DNA from: a virus
DNA length: 44,228 bases
Direction: 5' to 3' (one strand)
IMG/VR virus record: IMGVR_UViG_3300046001_004320
Location: 1-44,228 of that record
Shown here piece after piece: positions 24,812 through 33,960 of this stretch (position 1 is its first letter; the number at the start of each line of letters is the position of its first letter). Position numbers and translations under genes: made by a program. Under the pieces are notes generated by a model, which made no database searches, was not told the origin of the DNA, and worked only from the letters and a program-made list of their open reading frames with translations.

Positions 24812-27800
24812 ATGTCGAACAACAGTATAAGAATAAGAACAACACCAGATGGTAAAGATAAATATGTTAAAATAAAATTAGACCAAGAATTTGATTTTAT
24901 TGAAATTTTATCTTTAAAAATAACTCAAGCAGAAACCTATAGAAACTTTTGTGCTGATTATGGTGTTGTTGTTGGTAGAGTTTTCATAAACAATGGTTTT
25001 GGTATACCAAATGCCAGAGTTAGTATTTTTATACCTATAGACGACGTAGATAAAGGTGACCCAATTATAAATGGTTTATACCCTTATGAAGTTGTTACCG
25101 ACAAAGACATAGACGGTAAAAGATATAATCTACTACCAAAAAGTAGCGAAACCGACAATGAATGTTATACACCAGTTGGTACATTTCCAAATAAACGAGA
25201 AGTTTTAGATGACCCAGAAATGGGTCATGTTTATTGTAAGTATTACAAATTTACCACATCAACAAATTATGCTGGTGATTACATGATATTTGGCGTACCT
25301 ATTGGTAATTATACAGTACACGTTGATGTTGATATTTCAGATATAGGGATAGCATCACAAAGACCATATGACAGTATAAGTCAAGGTGCTCCGTTGCAAA
25401 TGTTCGATAGCCCAACAAAATTTAAAGACAATACAAATTTAGATAGATTAGCTCAAGTTAAAACAATCAACGCTGGTGTAAACGTACAACCATTTTGGGG
25501 TTCTGTTGAAAACTGTGAAATAGGTGTTAGTAGAATTGATTTAGATTTAAATTATGAAATAAAACCTTCAGCTATTTTTACGGGTGGTCTTTTTGGTGAT
25601 ACTGATAATAACAGTGTTAACAAAAATTGTAGACCTAGACGTAAAATGGGTAAAATTTGTGAACAAAACACGGGTGAAGGTACCATTGAAATGATTAGAA
25701 AAACCTTAAATGGTGATATTGAAAAATTAGATATAGAAGGTGGTAGATTGATAGATGATAATGGTGCGTGGGCCTACCAAATACCTATGAATTTAGATTA
25801 TTATTATACCAACGAATTTGGTGAATTAGTTTTATCTGAAGACCCAAACAAAGGGATACCAACTAGGGCTAATGTTAGATTTAAAATATCCATGGATAGT
25901 ACTGGTGGTGAAGGTAGGTTAAGAACAAGAGCAAATTATTTAGTACCACACAATCCAAATAACGTAGATGAAATTGACTATGAATTTGGTGAGTTAACAA
26001 AAAAAGATGTTAGTTTTAGAGATTTATATTGGAATAAAATATATTCAGTCTCTAATTTTATTTCAAGGTACCAAAGTAGCACATCAACATTTTCTAAGCC
26101 AGTTAACAATAGGAATTTTGTTGGGTTAAAAGATGTTGATGATTGTGTTGGTGGTAAAACACCAGCACCTTTTAATAGGGTTAACACAGTTTTTAATCCA
26201 TTATTTACTATAATTTGTTTAATAATGAAAATAATTGAATTTTTAATATGGATTATCAATACAATAGTGGTTCCTATATTAAATATTATTATGGCATTGG
26301 TAAATGCTGTAAAAAGAACTATTTGTGGTATATTAAGAAAACTTAGACGAATACTTGGAAAAATAGGTTTAGGTAGAGCTGTACCTAAATTTCCTTTTTG
26401 TAAGGACCCAAATTATTGGATTCCTTGTGTCGGTTCGTTTTGTCCAGAAAAAAGTGATGAAGATTCAAAACTATATGCACCAGGATGTAGTGGTAAGTTA
26501 AACGTAAGAGGTAGGGAAGAATTAGTATCAAATTCAGGTAGACCAATATTTACAACTAAATTAGGTGCGTTATCAGATTGTGTCGCATTTCAAATGGCTA
26601 AGTTGTTAAATTTATTCCAATTTGATTTTTATAATGATTGGTTAAATGGTTCTTTATATTACTATTTAGTAAAATACAAAAAAAGAAGACGTAGAGAAAA
26701 ATACTGTAATTATGATTGTTCAGGTGGTAATTGCAAATCTTCAATATTAATTGATACGTGTTATTCTGATGAAAAGGATAGCGAATCGATAGGTATTAAT
26801 GAGGGTTTAATTAAAAAATATAATAATGAATTATATTACGCACCTATCAAAAAAAATGGTCTTTCTAAATTATATGCGACTGAACTTATTAACCTAGGTT
26901 CAGTCTTCAAATGTGATTGGCAAGGAGTACCAAAAATACAAGAATTTTTGGTACCAACAACTTATATAATACCACCAACAACGGATATTTTATTAGATAA
27001 CTCAACAACTGTAGATACCAGTGGCCAAGTAGAAATAGGTAGTGTGTCAAAGGGTTTGTTTTTCAAAATCGATTGTATAGGTATAAAATCAACTAAAAAA
27101 CAAACTTTAAATATTAGACACGCATGTGAATTTGGTGTTGATTTAGACGAGATAGATTTTGAAGACGATGGTACTGAAATAAGTGCGAATCATATTATTG
27201 GTGTTCAAGAAATAAATTCACAATATGGTAAATACGCTAGAGATGTGTTTTTTGGTTTAAATAACGTAATAAATAATGTAAATATATCATTGCCATACAC
27301 AACTGATTTTAATCTATGTAATATTGGCGATTATAACTTTGCTAGCGACTCAATTTTAAATTCATCTGTCTGTACGTTAGGGCAAAATGGTACTGATTAT
27401 GTTAACTTTAGAGGTTACTTAAATAATAGTTCATTTTCACAACCTAAACATTCTTTTTATTTTTATTTTGGTACAATTCCTGGTGCAAGTGGTTTAGAAA
27501 AAATGAATAGTAAATTTTTTACAAAGTGTTCCCAAAAATTAACTGTTGAATTTTTTATACGTATAGATGATACAACAGCTATTAGTGAAGATGGGGTTCT
27601 AGATGGAATAGTAACCTTTACGATTATATCAGGTGTTGGGCCTTTTAGCTACGTAGTTAGCGGTCCAAATGGTTACAATACGTCTGCTACTGTAGAAGAA
27701 TCAAACACACCAATAACGTTGGATGGTTTAGGAGAAGGAACTTACACTATAAACGTAACAGATTCTTCTGGTGTTATAATATCTCAAACATTTGAAATTC

Positions 27801-29377
27801 CACCTCAAATAGCTTTATACGCTTCAGCTTCAGTTACAGGTTCTAATTCAGCATTAGCACCACCTTATAATGGTGAAATAACTTTGTTTAGTGTTGGTGG
27901 TGGTAATGGTACTTATAATGCAACTCTTTATAATTCTAGTGGTGTTATAGTAACTAACGTGACTTGTAATGGTAATGCGAATAGTGCTAACGGAAACCCA
28001 ACACAAATAACGCAAGTACCAGTCACTTTCTGTGGATTACTACCAGACAATGCACCAAATACTAACCCACAATTATCTGGTTTTACTGGGTATTACATTG
28101 TGGTTACAGATACAAGCTCACCACCTCAAACATTTCCTATTTATAATTTAAGTGTTGACGGTGTCACTGGTCTTAGTGCGATTGTCACAACATTACCACC
28201 AGTGTGTTATGATTCAAAAAACGGTAAAATAACAATCACACCAAGTGGTGGTGTTGAACCATATGAATTTGAAACAACGCTGTTAGAACCAGCTCAAAGT
28301 TTTTCTAGTCCAAACATAATAACAGCACCTATTGGTCAATATACTATTACTGTTACAGATAATAGTTCACCACCACAGACAACACCACCAATACCAGTAG
28401 AATTAAAGTCAGAATTTCCACAAATGAAATTAATCAGACCATCTCAAGAGGTTTTGGCGAATCAATGTGACCCAACTCAATATAAAATAAAACTTAAAAT
28501 TGAAAATGGTGGTGCTGATATTAACGGTTTGAATTATACTGGAAGATACCCACTCCCAAACGGGGGTTGGTATCAACTTAATTTTAATGAAACAGTTGAC
28601 GCAAATGATGAACTTATTTGGGGTTTGCCACAACAAGCGGTGTATGATTCTAATAAAGAGTTTGATGTTACAATTCCTAGCACTCAATCATTTACATCTG
28701 TTATTGTTAGATTATCTAATTCACAAGGTACGTGTGGAAGCGATGATAACGAAGATGATACAGAATTTAGTGTAACAGAAATAAGATTACCACCAAACGA
28801 ATTATTAATTGATGTGGATAATATCAATAATGGAAAACAATGTTTACCAAATAAAGTTTCCTTTAAATTTAATGTAAGTCATTTAAATTTATTAGCGACT
28901 TACAGGTCACCATATCGTTTGGAGTATCAAATAGCTAACAATAGTGGTGTGTATGGCAACACAATTAACCCAAACCCACCAATATTAATTACTGAAAACC
29001 AACAGTTGGTTACATTAAATGTACCTCTATTTTTTGGTAACGCATCAACAATAGCTAAGGTAAAAGTAAGGGTAACTGATAACGTAGGGTGTATATCTCC
29101 TTGGTTAACAATAGGTCCAATAGCGATACCAACACAAGTGTTAAATGTCAATTGGAGTAGCCAATTTGTTAGTGGTACTGTAGGGGCACCAAATGCAATA
29201 TATACCAAATCATATCAAATTGTGGGTGGTATTCCATCATACACAACACCAGCTGGTCAACCATTATTATCAACACCAACTTCAACGTCAGCTAGTGCCA
29301 ACGTTGCACTTAATAACGGTTTAACTATAACAGTTCAAGACAGTGTTGGTTGTTTAATCACAAAAAATTCAGGTTAA
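24812..29377 (+). CDS. Giant tail protein with SprB-like repeats and an internal hydrophobic segment
   Basis: This 1521-aa protein has an unusual mix of parts. Residues about 49-180 look like a carboxypeptidase-regulatory-like beta sandwich (VVVGRVFINNGFGIPNARV ... GDYMIFGVPIGNYTVHV). Residues about 460-500 are strongly hydrophobic (LFTIICLIMKIIEFLIWIIN and the next 20), followed by a basic helix (VKRTICGILRKLRRILGKI) and a Cys-rich section to about 660. Residues about 926-1000, 1000-1115 and 1120-1197 contain SprB-type modules (GGVEPYEFE, then IGQYTITVTD; LGEGTYTINVTD), and the C-terminus has a related one ending ITVQDSVGC. SprB repeats are known from a Bacteroidota surface adhesin used in gliding. 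Context indicates a baseplate-associated or fibre protein contacting the host. It begins 2 bases after the membrane protein gene and ends 9 bases before the next gene. Confidence 0.75.
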   Translation: MSNNSIRIRTTPDGKDKYVKIKLDQEFDFIEILSLKITQAETYRNFCADYGVVVGRVFINNGFGIPNARVSIFIPIDDVDKGDPIINGLYPYEVVTDKDIDGKRYNLLPKSSETDNECYTPVGTFPNKREVLDDPEMGHVYCKYYKFTTSTNYAGDYMIFGVPIGNYTVHVDVDISDIGIASQRPYDSISQGAPLQMFDSPTKFKDNTNLDRLAQVKTINAGVNVQPFWGSVENCEIGVSRIDLDLNYEIKPSAIFTGGLFGDTDNNSVNKNCRPRRKMGKICEQNTGEGTIEMIRKTLNGDIEKLDIEGGRLIDDNGAWAYQIPMNLDYYYTNEFGELVLSEDPNKGIPTRANVRFKISMDSTGGEGRLRTRANYLVPHNPNNVDEIDYEFGELTKKDVSFRDLYWNKIYSVSNFISRYQSSTSTFSKPVNNRNFVGLKDVDDCVGGKTPAPFNRVNTVFNPLFTIICLIMKIIEFLIWIINTIVVPILNIIMALVNAVKRTICGILRKLRRILGKIGLGRAVPKFPFCKDPNYWIPCVGSFCPEKSDEDSKLYAPGCSGKLNVRGREELVSNSGRPIFTTKLGALSDCVAFQMAKLLNLFQFDFYNDWLNGSLYYYLVKYKKRRRREKYCNYDCSGGNCKSSILIDTCYSDEKDSESIGINEGLIKKYNNELYYAPIKKNGLSKLYATELINLGSVFKCDWQGVPKIQEFLVPTTYIIPPTTDILLDNSTTVDTSGQVEIGSVSKGLFFKIDCIGIKSTKKQTLNIRHACEFGVDLDEIDFEDDGTEISANHIIGVQEINSQYGKYARDVFFGLNNVINNVNISLPYTTDFNLCNIGDYNFASDSILNSSVCTLGQNGTDYVNFRGYLNNSSFSQPKHSFYFYFGTIPGASGLEKMNSKFFTKCSQKLTVEFFIRIDDTTAISEDGVLDGIVTFTIISGVGPFSYVVSGPNGYNTSATVEESNTPITLDGLGEGTYTINVTDSSGVIISQTFEIPPQIALYASASVTGSNSALAPPYNGEITLFSVGGGNGTYNATLYNSSGVIVTNVTCNGNANSANGNPTQITQVPVTFCGLLPDNAPNTNPQLSGFTGYYIVVTDTSSPPQTFPIYNLSVDGVTGLSAIVTTLPPVCYDSKNGKITITPSGGVEPYEFETTLLEPAQSFSSPNIITAPIGQYTITVTDNSSPPQTTPPIPVELKSEFPQMKLIRPSQEVLANQCDPTQYKIKLKIENGGADINGLNYTGRYPLPNGGWYQLNFNETVDANDELIWGLPQQAVYDSNKEFDVTIPSTQSFTSVIVRLSNSQGTCGSDDNEDDTEFSVTEIRLPPNELLIDVDNINNGKQCLPNKVSFKFNVSHLNLLATYRSPYRLEYQIANNSGVYGNTINPNPPILITENQQLVTLNVPLFFGNASTIAKVKVRVTDNVGCISPWLTIGPIAIPTQVLNVNWSSQFVSGTVGAPNAIYTKSYQIVGGIPSYTTPAGQPLLSTPTSTSASANVALNNGLTITVQDSVGCLITKNSG

Positions 29378-29386
29378 TATTAAAAC

Positions 29387-31183
29387 ATGAGCACAGAAAG
29401 AACTAAACAAAGATTAGGAAGTCAAACTTCTAAAGAATCGGTAAATACAAACACATACCTCAATATAAACCTTGAAGGTAAAGAAAGGTTGTTACCCAAC
29501 AATGAAATAAACCATATAATAGACGTTGCAGAACAATTCAACAAAGAAAGACAAGCATGTTCGTTTTATAAAATTTTGGGTACTATAAACCCTACGATTA
29601 GTAATTGCTTATTTAACTTAAGTGATTCGTCTAACCAAGATGCTTTCACGTATGCTGTGTTTAACACATTAACTTTTTTAAGTAGGTCATACCCACAAGA
29701 TTTTGATTTAAATGATGATGAAGATTTAACTTATGCTAAATCTATAGATTATTATTTAAAAGAAAAAGATGGTTGGTTTGGTTATTATGACCCAATTATA
29801 GCTGGGCAATCATTATGTAATTTTTTTGATATGGAACCAAAAAGAGAAAGATTTTCTTTTTTGTTAGATTATAACCCATACAAAAGTACAAATAATTTAG
29901 ATAGTGTTAAAAATTGGGAGTTAACAATCACATACCCATCATCTTCAGTTACTGGTCATACAATGGTTCAAAATGGTTTATTAATTATCGATGTTAAGAA
30001 CATAACGTTATCAACTAGAGAAATGATAGTTTTTGGTGTGGCTTGTAAACACAATTTATCTTCAGGTGATATTGTTAGTTTAAATAATATAACTGGTTTA
30101 GCAAATGGGGAGTATACTGTTTATAGTGTAGGTTTAGAAAATGGTGATTTAAAAGATTATTATTTTGTTATCGATTCACCAAATAATACATCTATAACTG
30201 CAAACAGTAGAATGAGTAAAATTGTTGATGGGAAAAGTGTTAATTATTATTTCAGAATATTTTCAAAGATAAAAACGAAATCAACACCTGTGATTGAAAC
30301 CGATGATTATGAAACATACCAAGCTGGGTTTAGTGAAAACTTTTTTAATGACCCAATAATTCAATTCGTTTTCAATGAAGAAATTGACGTGTTAAATTTA
30401 AAAGACAATTTAGGCAGACCTTTGTCTGAAATTTATTTAACCATATTAAAAACTGATAGTAAAAAGCTTTTTACCGAGGTTAAATCTGGTATTGAAACAC
30501 CTTATATTGCAAATTTGAACAATAGCGATGTTATACCTCATTTATTACAAATTCCTGTAATCCAAAAAATTCACAATGGGGGTAATTTACCGTATACTTC
30601 TCATCTTCCATTAGAAACTTTTCAATCCTCAGGTCTTCCAAATACGTTTTATGGTGACATTGTCGAATATAATAACACAACGTTGTTAGAAACAGTATTA
30701 GCAGATATTCAACATAGATTTAATACTTTTAACAGACAACAAGTTAATACAATACAAGAATATATTTCAACAACAACAGACACAGGTGAAATAGCGCAAC
30801 AAAGAACACTAAGTTTAGGGCCAAGACAAGAAGGTTATTATTATAAAGCACATCATATAATAAAAATTAGAGATTTTTCAAATTACATTGAAACAGCTAA
30901 TAACCTTATTGATGAAGTACCTTCATATGCGACACTTAAAGAGGACGGTACATATGCATGGCGTGATTTACTTTCAATAGGGTTTAATGATGGTGATATA
31001 AGAACGTTGGATTATCCATTTTTAAATGGTTCACATTATAGTTACCAGAATTATTGTTTTATTTTAAAAAGACAAGACCCATATGCACAATGGGGTTTAT
31101 TATACACTAATTTCCCATCAGATGCAACTGGTGATAGAATAACAGATAGATTTACAGTAAAAAGTTCCGACGATGTTTGCTAA
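29387..31183 (+). CDS. Unknown tail/baseplate-associated protein (598 aa)
   Basis: Not recognised. It is mostly beta-rich and soluble, with a helical N-terminal part (EINHIIDVAEQFNKERQACS) and a short KAHHIIKIRDFSNYIET segment near residue 490. HNLSSGDIVSLNNITGLANG near 220 resembles the small beta-barrel insertions seen in many phage virion proteins. There is no signal peptide, no membrane helix and no recognisable enzyme motif. It is embedded in a tail gene run, overlapping the following gene by 11 bases, so its product is probably a structural partner of the 286-aa and 292-aa proteins downstream. Confidence 0.8.
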   Translation: MSTERTKQRLGSQTSKESVNTNTYLNINLEGKERLLPNNEINHIIDVAEQFNKERQACSFYKILGTINPTISNCLFNLSDSSNQDAFTYAVFNTLTFLSRSYPQDFDLNDDEDLTYAKSIDYYLKEKDGWFGYYDPIIAGQSLCNFFDMEPKRERFSFLLDYNPYKSTNNLDSVKNWELTITYPSSSVTGHTMVQNGLLIIDVKNITLSTREMIVFGVACKHNLSSGDIVSLNNITGLANGEYTVYSVGLENGDLKDYYFVIDSPNNTSITANSRMSKIVDGKSVNYYFRIFSKIKTKSTPVIETDDYETYQAGFSENFFNDPIIQFVFNEEIDVLNLKDNLGRPLSEIYLTILKTDSKKLFTEVKSGIETPYIANLNNSDVIPHLLQIPVIQKIHNGGNLPYTSHLPLETFQSSGLPNTFYGDIVEYNNTTLLETVLADIQHRFNTFNRQQVNTIQEYISTTTDTGEIAQQRTLSLGPRQEGYYYKAHHIIKIRDFSNYIETANNLIDEVPSYATLKEDGTYAWRDLLSIGFNDGDIRTLDYPFLNGSHYSYQNYCFILKRQDPYAQWGLLYTNFPSDATGDRITDRFTVKSSDDVC

Positions 31184-32033
31184 CAAATACACATTAAATA
31201 TAAATAATTTTAATACTGGTACAACAGAACAGTATATTAGTGGTGTATCTTTGAGTACTCAATTTCAAATAGTTGATAACGACGAATTGATAAAAAGAGT
31301 TTTTGTGGATACTGAAGTTGAAAACGCTATAAATGAAATATTAGATTATGATAGAGTAAGATATATGCCATTGCTACCTAGTAATGATTTAGTGTCTTCA
31401 ATAACATACGATTTAAGTCTATTAGACGTTAACAATCAATATACAACGAACTACGGTGGTATTGGTTTTCAATATGATGATGTTAAATTTAGAAAAAATT
31501 CATTCACAAATAGTTTTCTAAGGTTATCATTTTATGATAGTAACGACCCAATGGTTCAAAACTTAGTTGGTTTTGCAACACTATATAGTCGCCTAAGAAC
31601 GATTGATTTAATTAGCGGAGCATTTGGTACTGTAGTTGGTTTACCAAAACCAATTAATGATATACCTATTAATTTCACCTTGGAAAACCCAATTATCAAC
31701 AGGCGAGGGTTTGCTGAAGGTTTTCATATTTATTATTACAAAGATGCTCTAAGAATTGGAGAATCAAAGAGTTTATATATGAAAGCTAGTTTTAATAACG
31801 CTAAAACTGGTAAGTCTGATAACTTAATGGTAAAAAACACACCACAATTTGTTGATAAATTAATAAACGAATTGTATGTTAAGATAATTATAAGTAGAAC
31901 ACTAACTGGGTATTATTATAAATTTGATGAAACATATCAAGGAAATCAAGGTTTTCCACCCAACACACCTAATAACATAACATTTATTGGTACAAACGTA
32001 AACGTTAAACTATATCAAGTAGCGGCATTATAA
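31173..32033 (+). CDS. Unknown tail/baseplate-associated protein (286 aa)
   Basis: Not recognised. It starts inside the last 11 bases of the previous gene and ends one base into the next (TAATG), showing tight translational coupling across three genes. The chain is beta-rich with a helical piece near residue 45 (EVENAINEILDYDRVRY) and a segment reading LVGFATLYSRLRTIDLI. It lacks membrane segments and catalytic motifs. The surrounding genes make a structural role likely; exact position in the virion is unknown. Confidence 0.8.
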   Translation: MFANKYTLNINNFNTGTTEQYISGVSLSTQFQIVDNDELIKRVFVDTEVENAINEILDYDRVRYMPLLPSNDLVSSITYDLSLLDVNNQYTTNYGGIGFQYDDVKFRKNSFTNSFLRLSFYDSNDPMVQNLVGFATLYSRLRTIDLISGAFGTVVGLPKPINDIPINFTLENPIINRRGFAEGFHIYYYKDALRIGESKSLYMKASFNNAKTGKSDNLMVKNTPQFVDKLINELYVKIIISRTLTGYYYKFDETYQGNQGFPPNTPNNITFIGTNVNVKLYQVAAL

Positions 32034-32911
32034 TGGAGGTAATAAAAAGAAAAATATTATTAGAAGAAGCTACGGATAGAAACTATGGTAGTGAAAAATG
32101 GGGTGTTGTTACCGCTACAACGTTTTATTTAAATATTCAGTTAAATCAAACCATAGACGATATGGGTTTATTTACTGATATAGATTATATATTAAAACCA
32201 AGCGAAGTGCCAGTTGATTACACTATATTAACAAATAAATTGGAAGAAGAAGGTTTTTCTTTTCCGTTTATGAATGGGATAACACCAATAAATTTTGACA
32301 ATTATCTTACACCGACTGATAAACTTGTGTTACGTTTACCAAATAAAACATTAACACAATATTATTATTATGGTAATAACCCTTTAACTGGTTCTACTGA
32401 CTCTAAAATTGATGATGTGCGTTCATATAAACGAAATGTACCTTATATTGCTGGATTTAACATAAATGAAGAATCGTATTTAAATTATCAAGGTAATAAC
32501 ACAATAGACGGTGTTAATAGGGTAACAAATATTGGGGAACCTAAGGTTTATGTTTTTGATGCTATTGACGATTTAACTATTGGTATGCCGAATCAAACTA
32601 CTGGTATACAATACAAAGATTTTTCAGCATCAACAATAAATGGTGATTTATTACCAGCAGGTATTGACTTACCACCAACAACCTTTAGATTTATATCTGA
32701 AGGGTGGAACCAAACAAATACCTCATTATCGGCTTTGGTTAAAGAAGAATTTTTATTTGGTATAATTTCTCGTCCAGAAGTTGAAAACGATGTATTTATT
32801 GATAGAGGTGTAGTATCAGTGTTAGACTATCATTTAAGATTGTCTGAAATTAAGAATTTAGGTCAATTACAACAATATGGTAATGGCTATTATAGAATAG
32901 ATAGAATATGA
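32033..32911 (+). CDS. Unknown tail/baseplate-associated protein (292 aa)
   Basis: Not recognised. The ATG shares its first base with the preceding stop, and its own stop overlaps the start of a 43-codon ORF (ATGATG). The N-terminus IKRKILLEEATDRNYGS is charged and helical; the rest is rich in Asn, Thr and Tyr with short strands and looks like a virion protein. The end (LHLRLSEIKNLGQLQQYGNGYY-type region) alternates helix and turn. The tight coupling to the 598-aa and 286-aa genes suggests that the three products form one complex. Confidence 0.8.
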   Translation: MEVIKRKILLEEATDRNYGSEKWGVVTATTFYLNIQLNQTIDDMGLFTDIDYILKPSEVPVDYTILTNKLEEEGFSFPFMNGITPINFDNYLTPTDKLVLRLPNKTLTQYYYYGNNPLTGSTDSKIDDVRSYKRNVPYIAGFNINEESYLNYQGNNTIDGVNRVTNIGEPKVYVFDAIDDLTIGMPNQTTGIQYKDFSASTINGDLLPAGIDLPPTTFRFISEGWNQTNTSLSALVKEEFLFGIISRPEVENDVFIDRGVVSVLDYHLRLSEIKNLGQLQQYGNGYYRIDRI

Positions 32912-33039
32912 TGGAAAAACTTAACAAATATTACGCTTTAATAAAATATCTCAACTTATCAATTGAAGATTTAAATGAAATGTCAGAATATGAAATGGAT
33001 TACACGTATAACAAATTAAAAGAAAAAATAAAAAAATAA
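32908..33039 (+). CDS. Small ORF, 43 aa, charged helical peptide
   Basis: This short ORF fills the gap between two tail genes. The ATG at 32908 overlaps the preceding stop (ATGA), with a second ATG at 32911. The product starts MMEKLNKYYALIKYL, continues SIEDLNEMSEYEMDYTYN and ends with a Lys-rich stretch; it looks like two short helices separated by a turn. The stop at 33037-33039 is one base before the next ATG. The overlap on one side and one-base spacing on the other indicate that it is translated. Function is unknown; it could be a small assembly helper or chaperone. Confidence 0.65.
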   Translation: MMEKLNKYYALIKYLNLSIEDLNEMSEYEMDYTYNKLKEKIKK

Positions 33040-33040
33040 T

Positions 33041-33952
33041 ATGGCAAGTGGAACATACGGAATTGTAAGACCAGCAGATATTTTACCAGAAGATGTGCAA
33101 ATTTTTTACACTTATTCTCCAACTAGAGATGTGCAAGGCACAACATTACAAGAATTACCAGCAACTGATGTTTTAATACCAACAAGTAACCCAAACAATA
33201 CTGGAACTGGTTTTGAGATATTTGGTGGTTTATATACACTTAAATTACCAGTAACAACTTTTGGTATTAAAGGGTATTATACAATTATGATTAAACCTAT
33301 TGAAATTAGAACTACTATTGTTGATGTTGGTGTATTATCAGCATATCCAGACATAAAAGGTTTGGTGTTTGATTTATCGACAATAGATGCTAAATTTTTA
33401 CCTAAATTTGAGAATGATGGTTTAGTAGGTTATAGAATTGAGTATTTAAACCCAACTCCGATAGGTGATAATTTAAAATTTAATAATTTTTTTAGGGTTA
33501 TTACATCTAACAATAGAACCGAACCAGTTAACCAAAATTTATCAGATACAAACCAAAAAGCGATAAGATATAGATTTAACGATAATTCAACATTAACGTT
33601 CTGTACTGTGTCACCAGCTTCTGCATCAAACGTAAAACCTAACGTTTTACCGTTTATTGGTCAACCAAATCAAAATGTTATTATTACAAATACTTTCTTT
33701 AACCCAGTTATGATTGAAGTTGAAATGGTTGAACACGATATTGAAACATTAGCGTTTGCGTTGTTCGGAAATCAATCTAAATCTCTTGAGGATGGTATTT
33801 ACACAATATACAATTTTACAAATCAAATTTACAAACAATACAATTTGTATGAAGTTAAAGACCAATTTTCTGGAAAACCATTATTTGAAGTAAGGGAACA
33901 AAGAAACAATATTGATTTTTCTAAGAATTTTAATAATATAAGACAAGCGTAA
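33041..33952 (+). CDS. Unknown tail/baseplate-associated protein (303 aa)
   Basis: Not recognised. A beta-rich protein with no signal peptide: it begins ASGTYGIVRPADILPEDVQI, has TFGIKGYYTIMIKPIEIRTT around residue 80, and a polar C-terminus (EVREQRNNIDFSKNF). A section near 235-260 (MIEVEMVEHDIETLAFALFG) is helical. It begins one base after the 43-aa ORF and ends 8 bases before the 1071-aa gene. Its place in the tail run suggests a wedge or fibre-attachment component, which is inference only. Confidence 0.8.
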   Translation: MASGTYGIVRPADILPEDVQIFYTYSPTRDVQGTTLQELPATDVLIPTSNPNNTGTGFEIFGGLYTLKLPVTTFGIKGYYTIMIKPIEIRTTIVDVGVLSAYPDIKGLVFDLSTIDAKFLPKFENDGLVGYRIEYLNPTPIGDNLKFNNFFRVITSNNRTEPVNQNLSDTNQKAIRYRFNDNSTLTFCTVSPASASNVKPNVLPFIGQPNQNVIITNTFFNPVMIEVEMVEHDIETLAFALFGNQSKSLEDGIYTIYNFTNQIYKQYNLYEVKDQFSGKPLFEVREQRNNIDFSKNFNNIRQA

Positions 33953-33960
33953 TATAAGAA

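Noticed and set aside
31160-31190. Programmed frameshift joining the 598-aa and 286-aa proteins
   Set aside because: The second frame has its own ATG, there is no clear slippery heptamer, and similar overlaps with their own ATGs occur at several other gene junctions.
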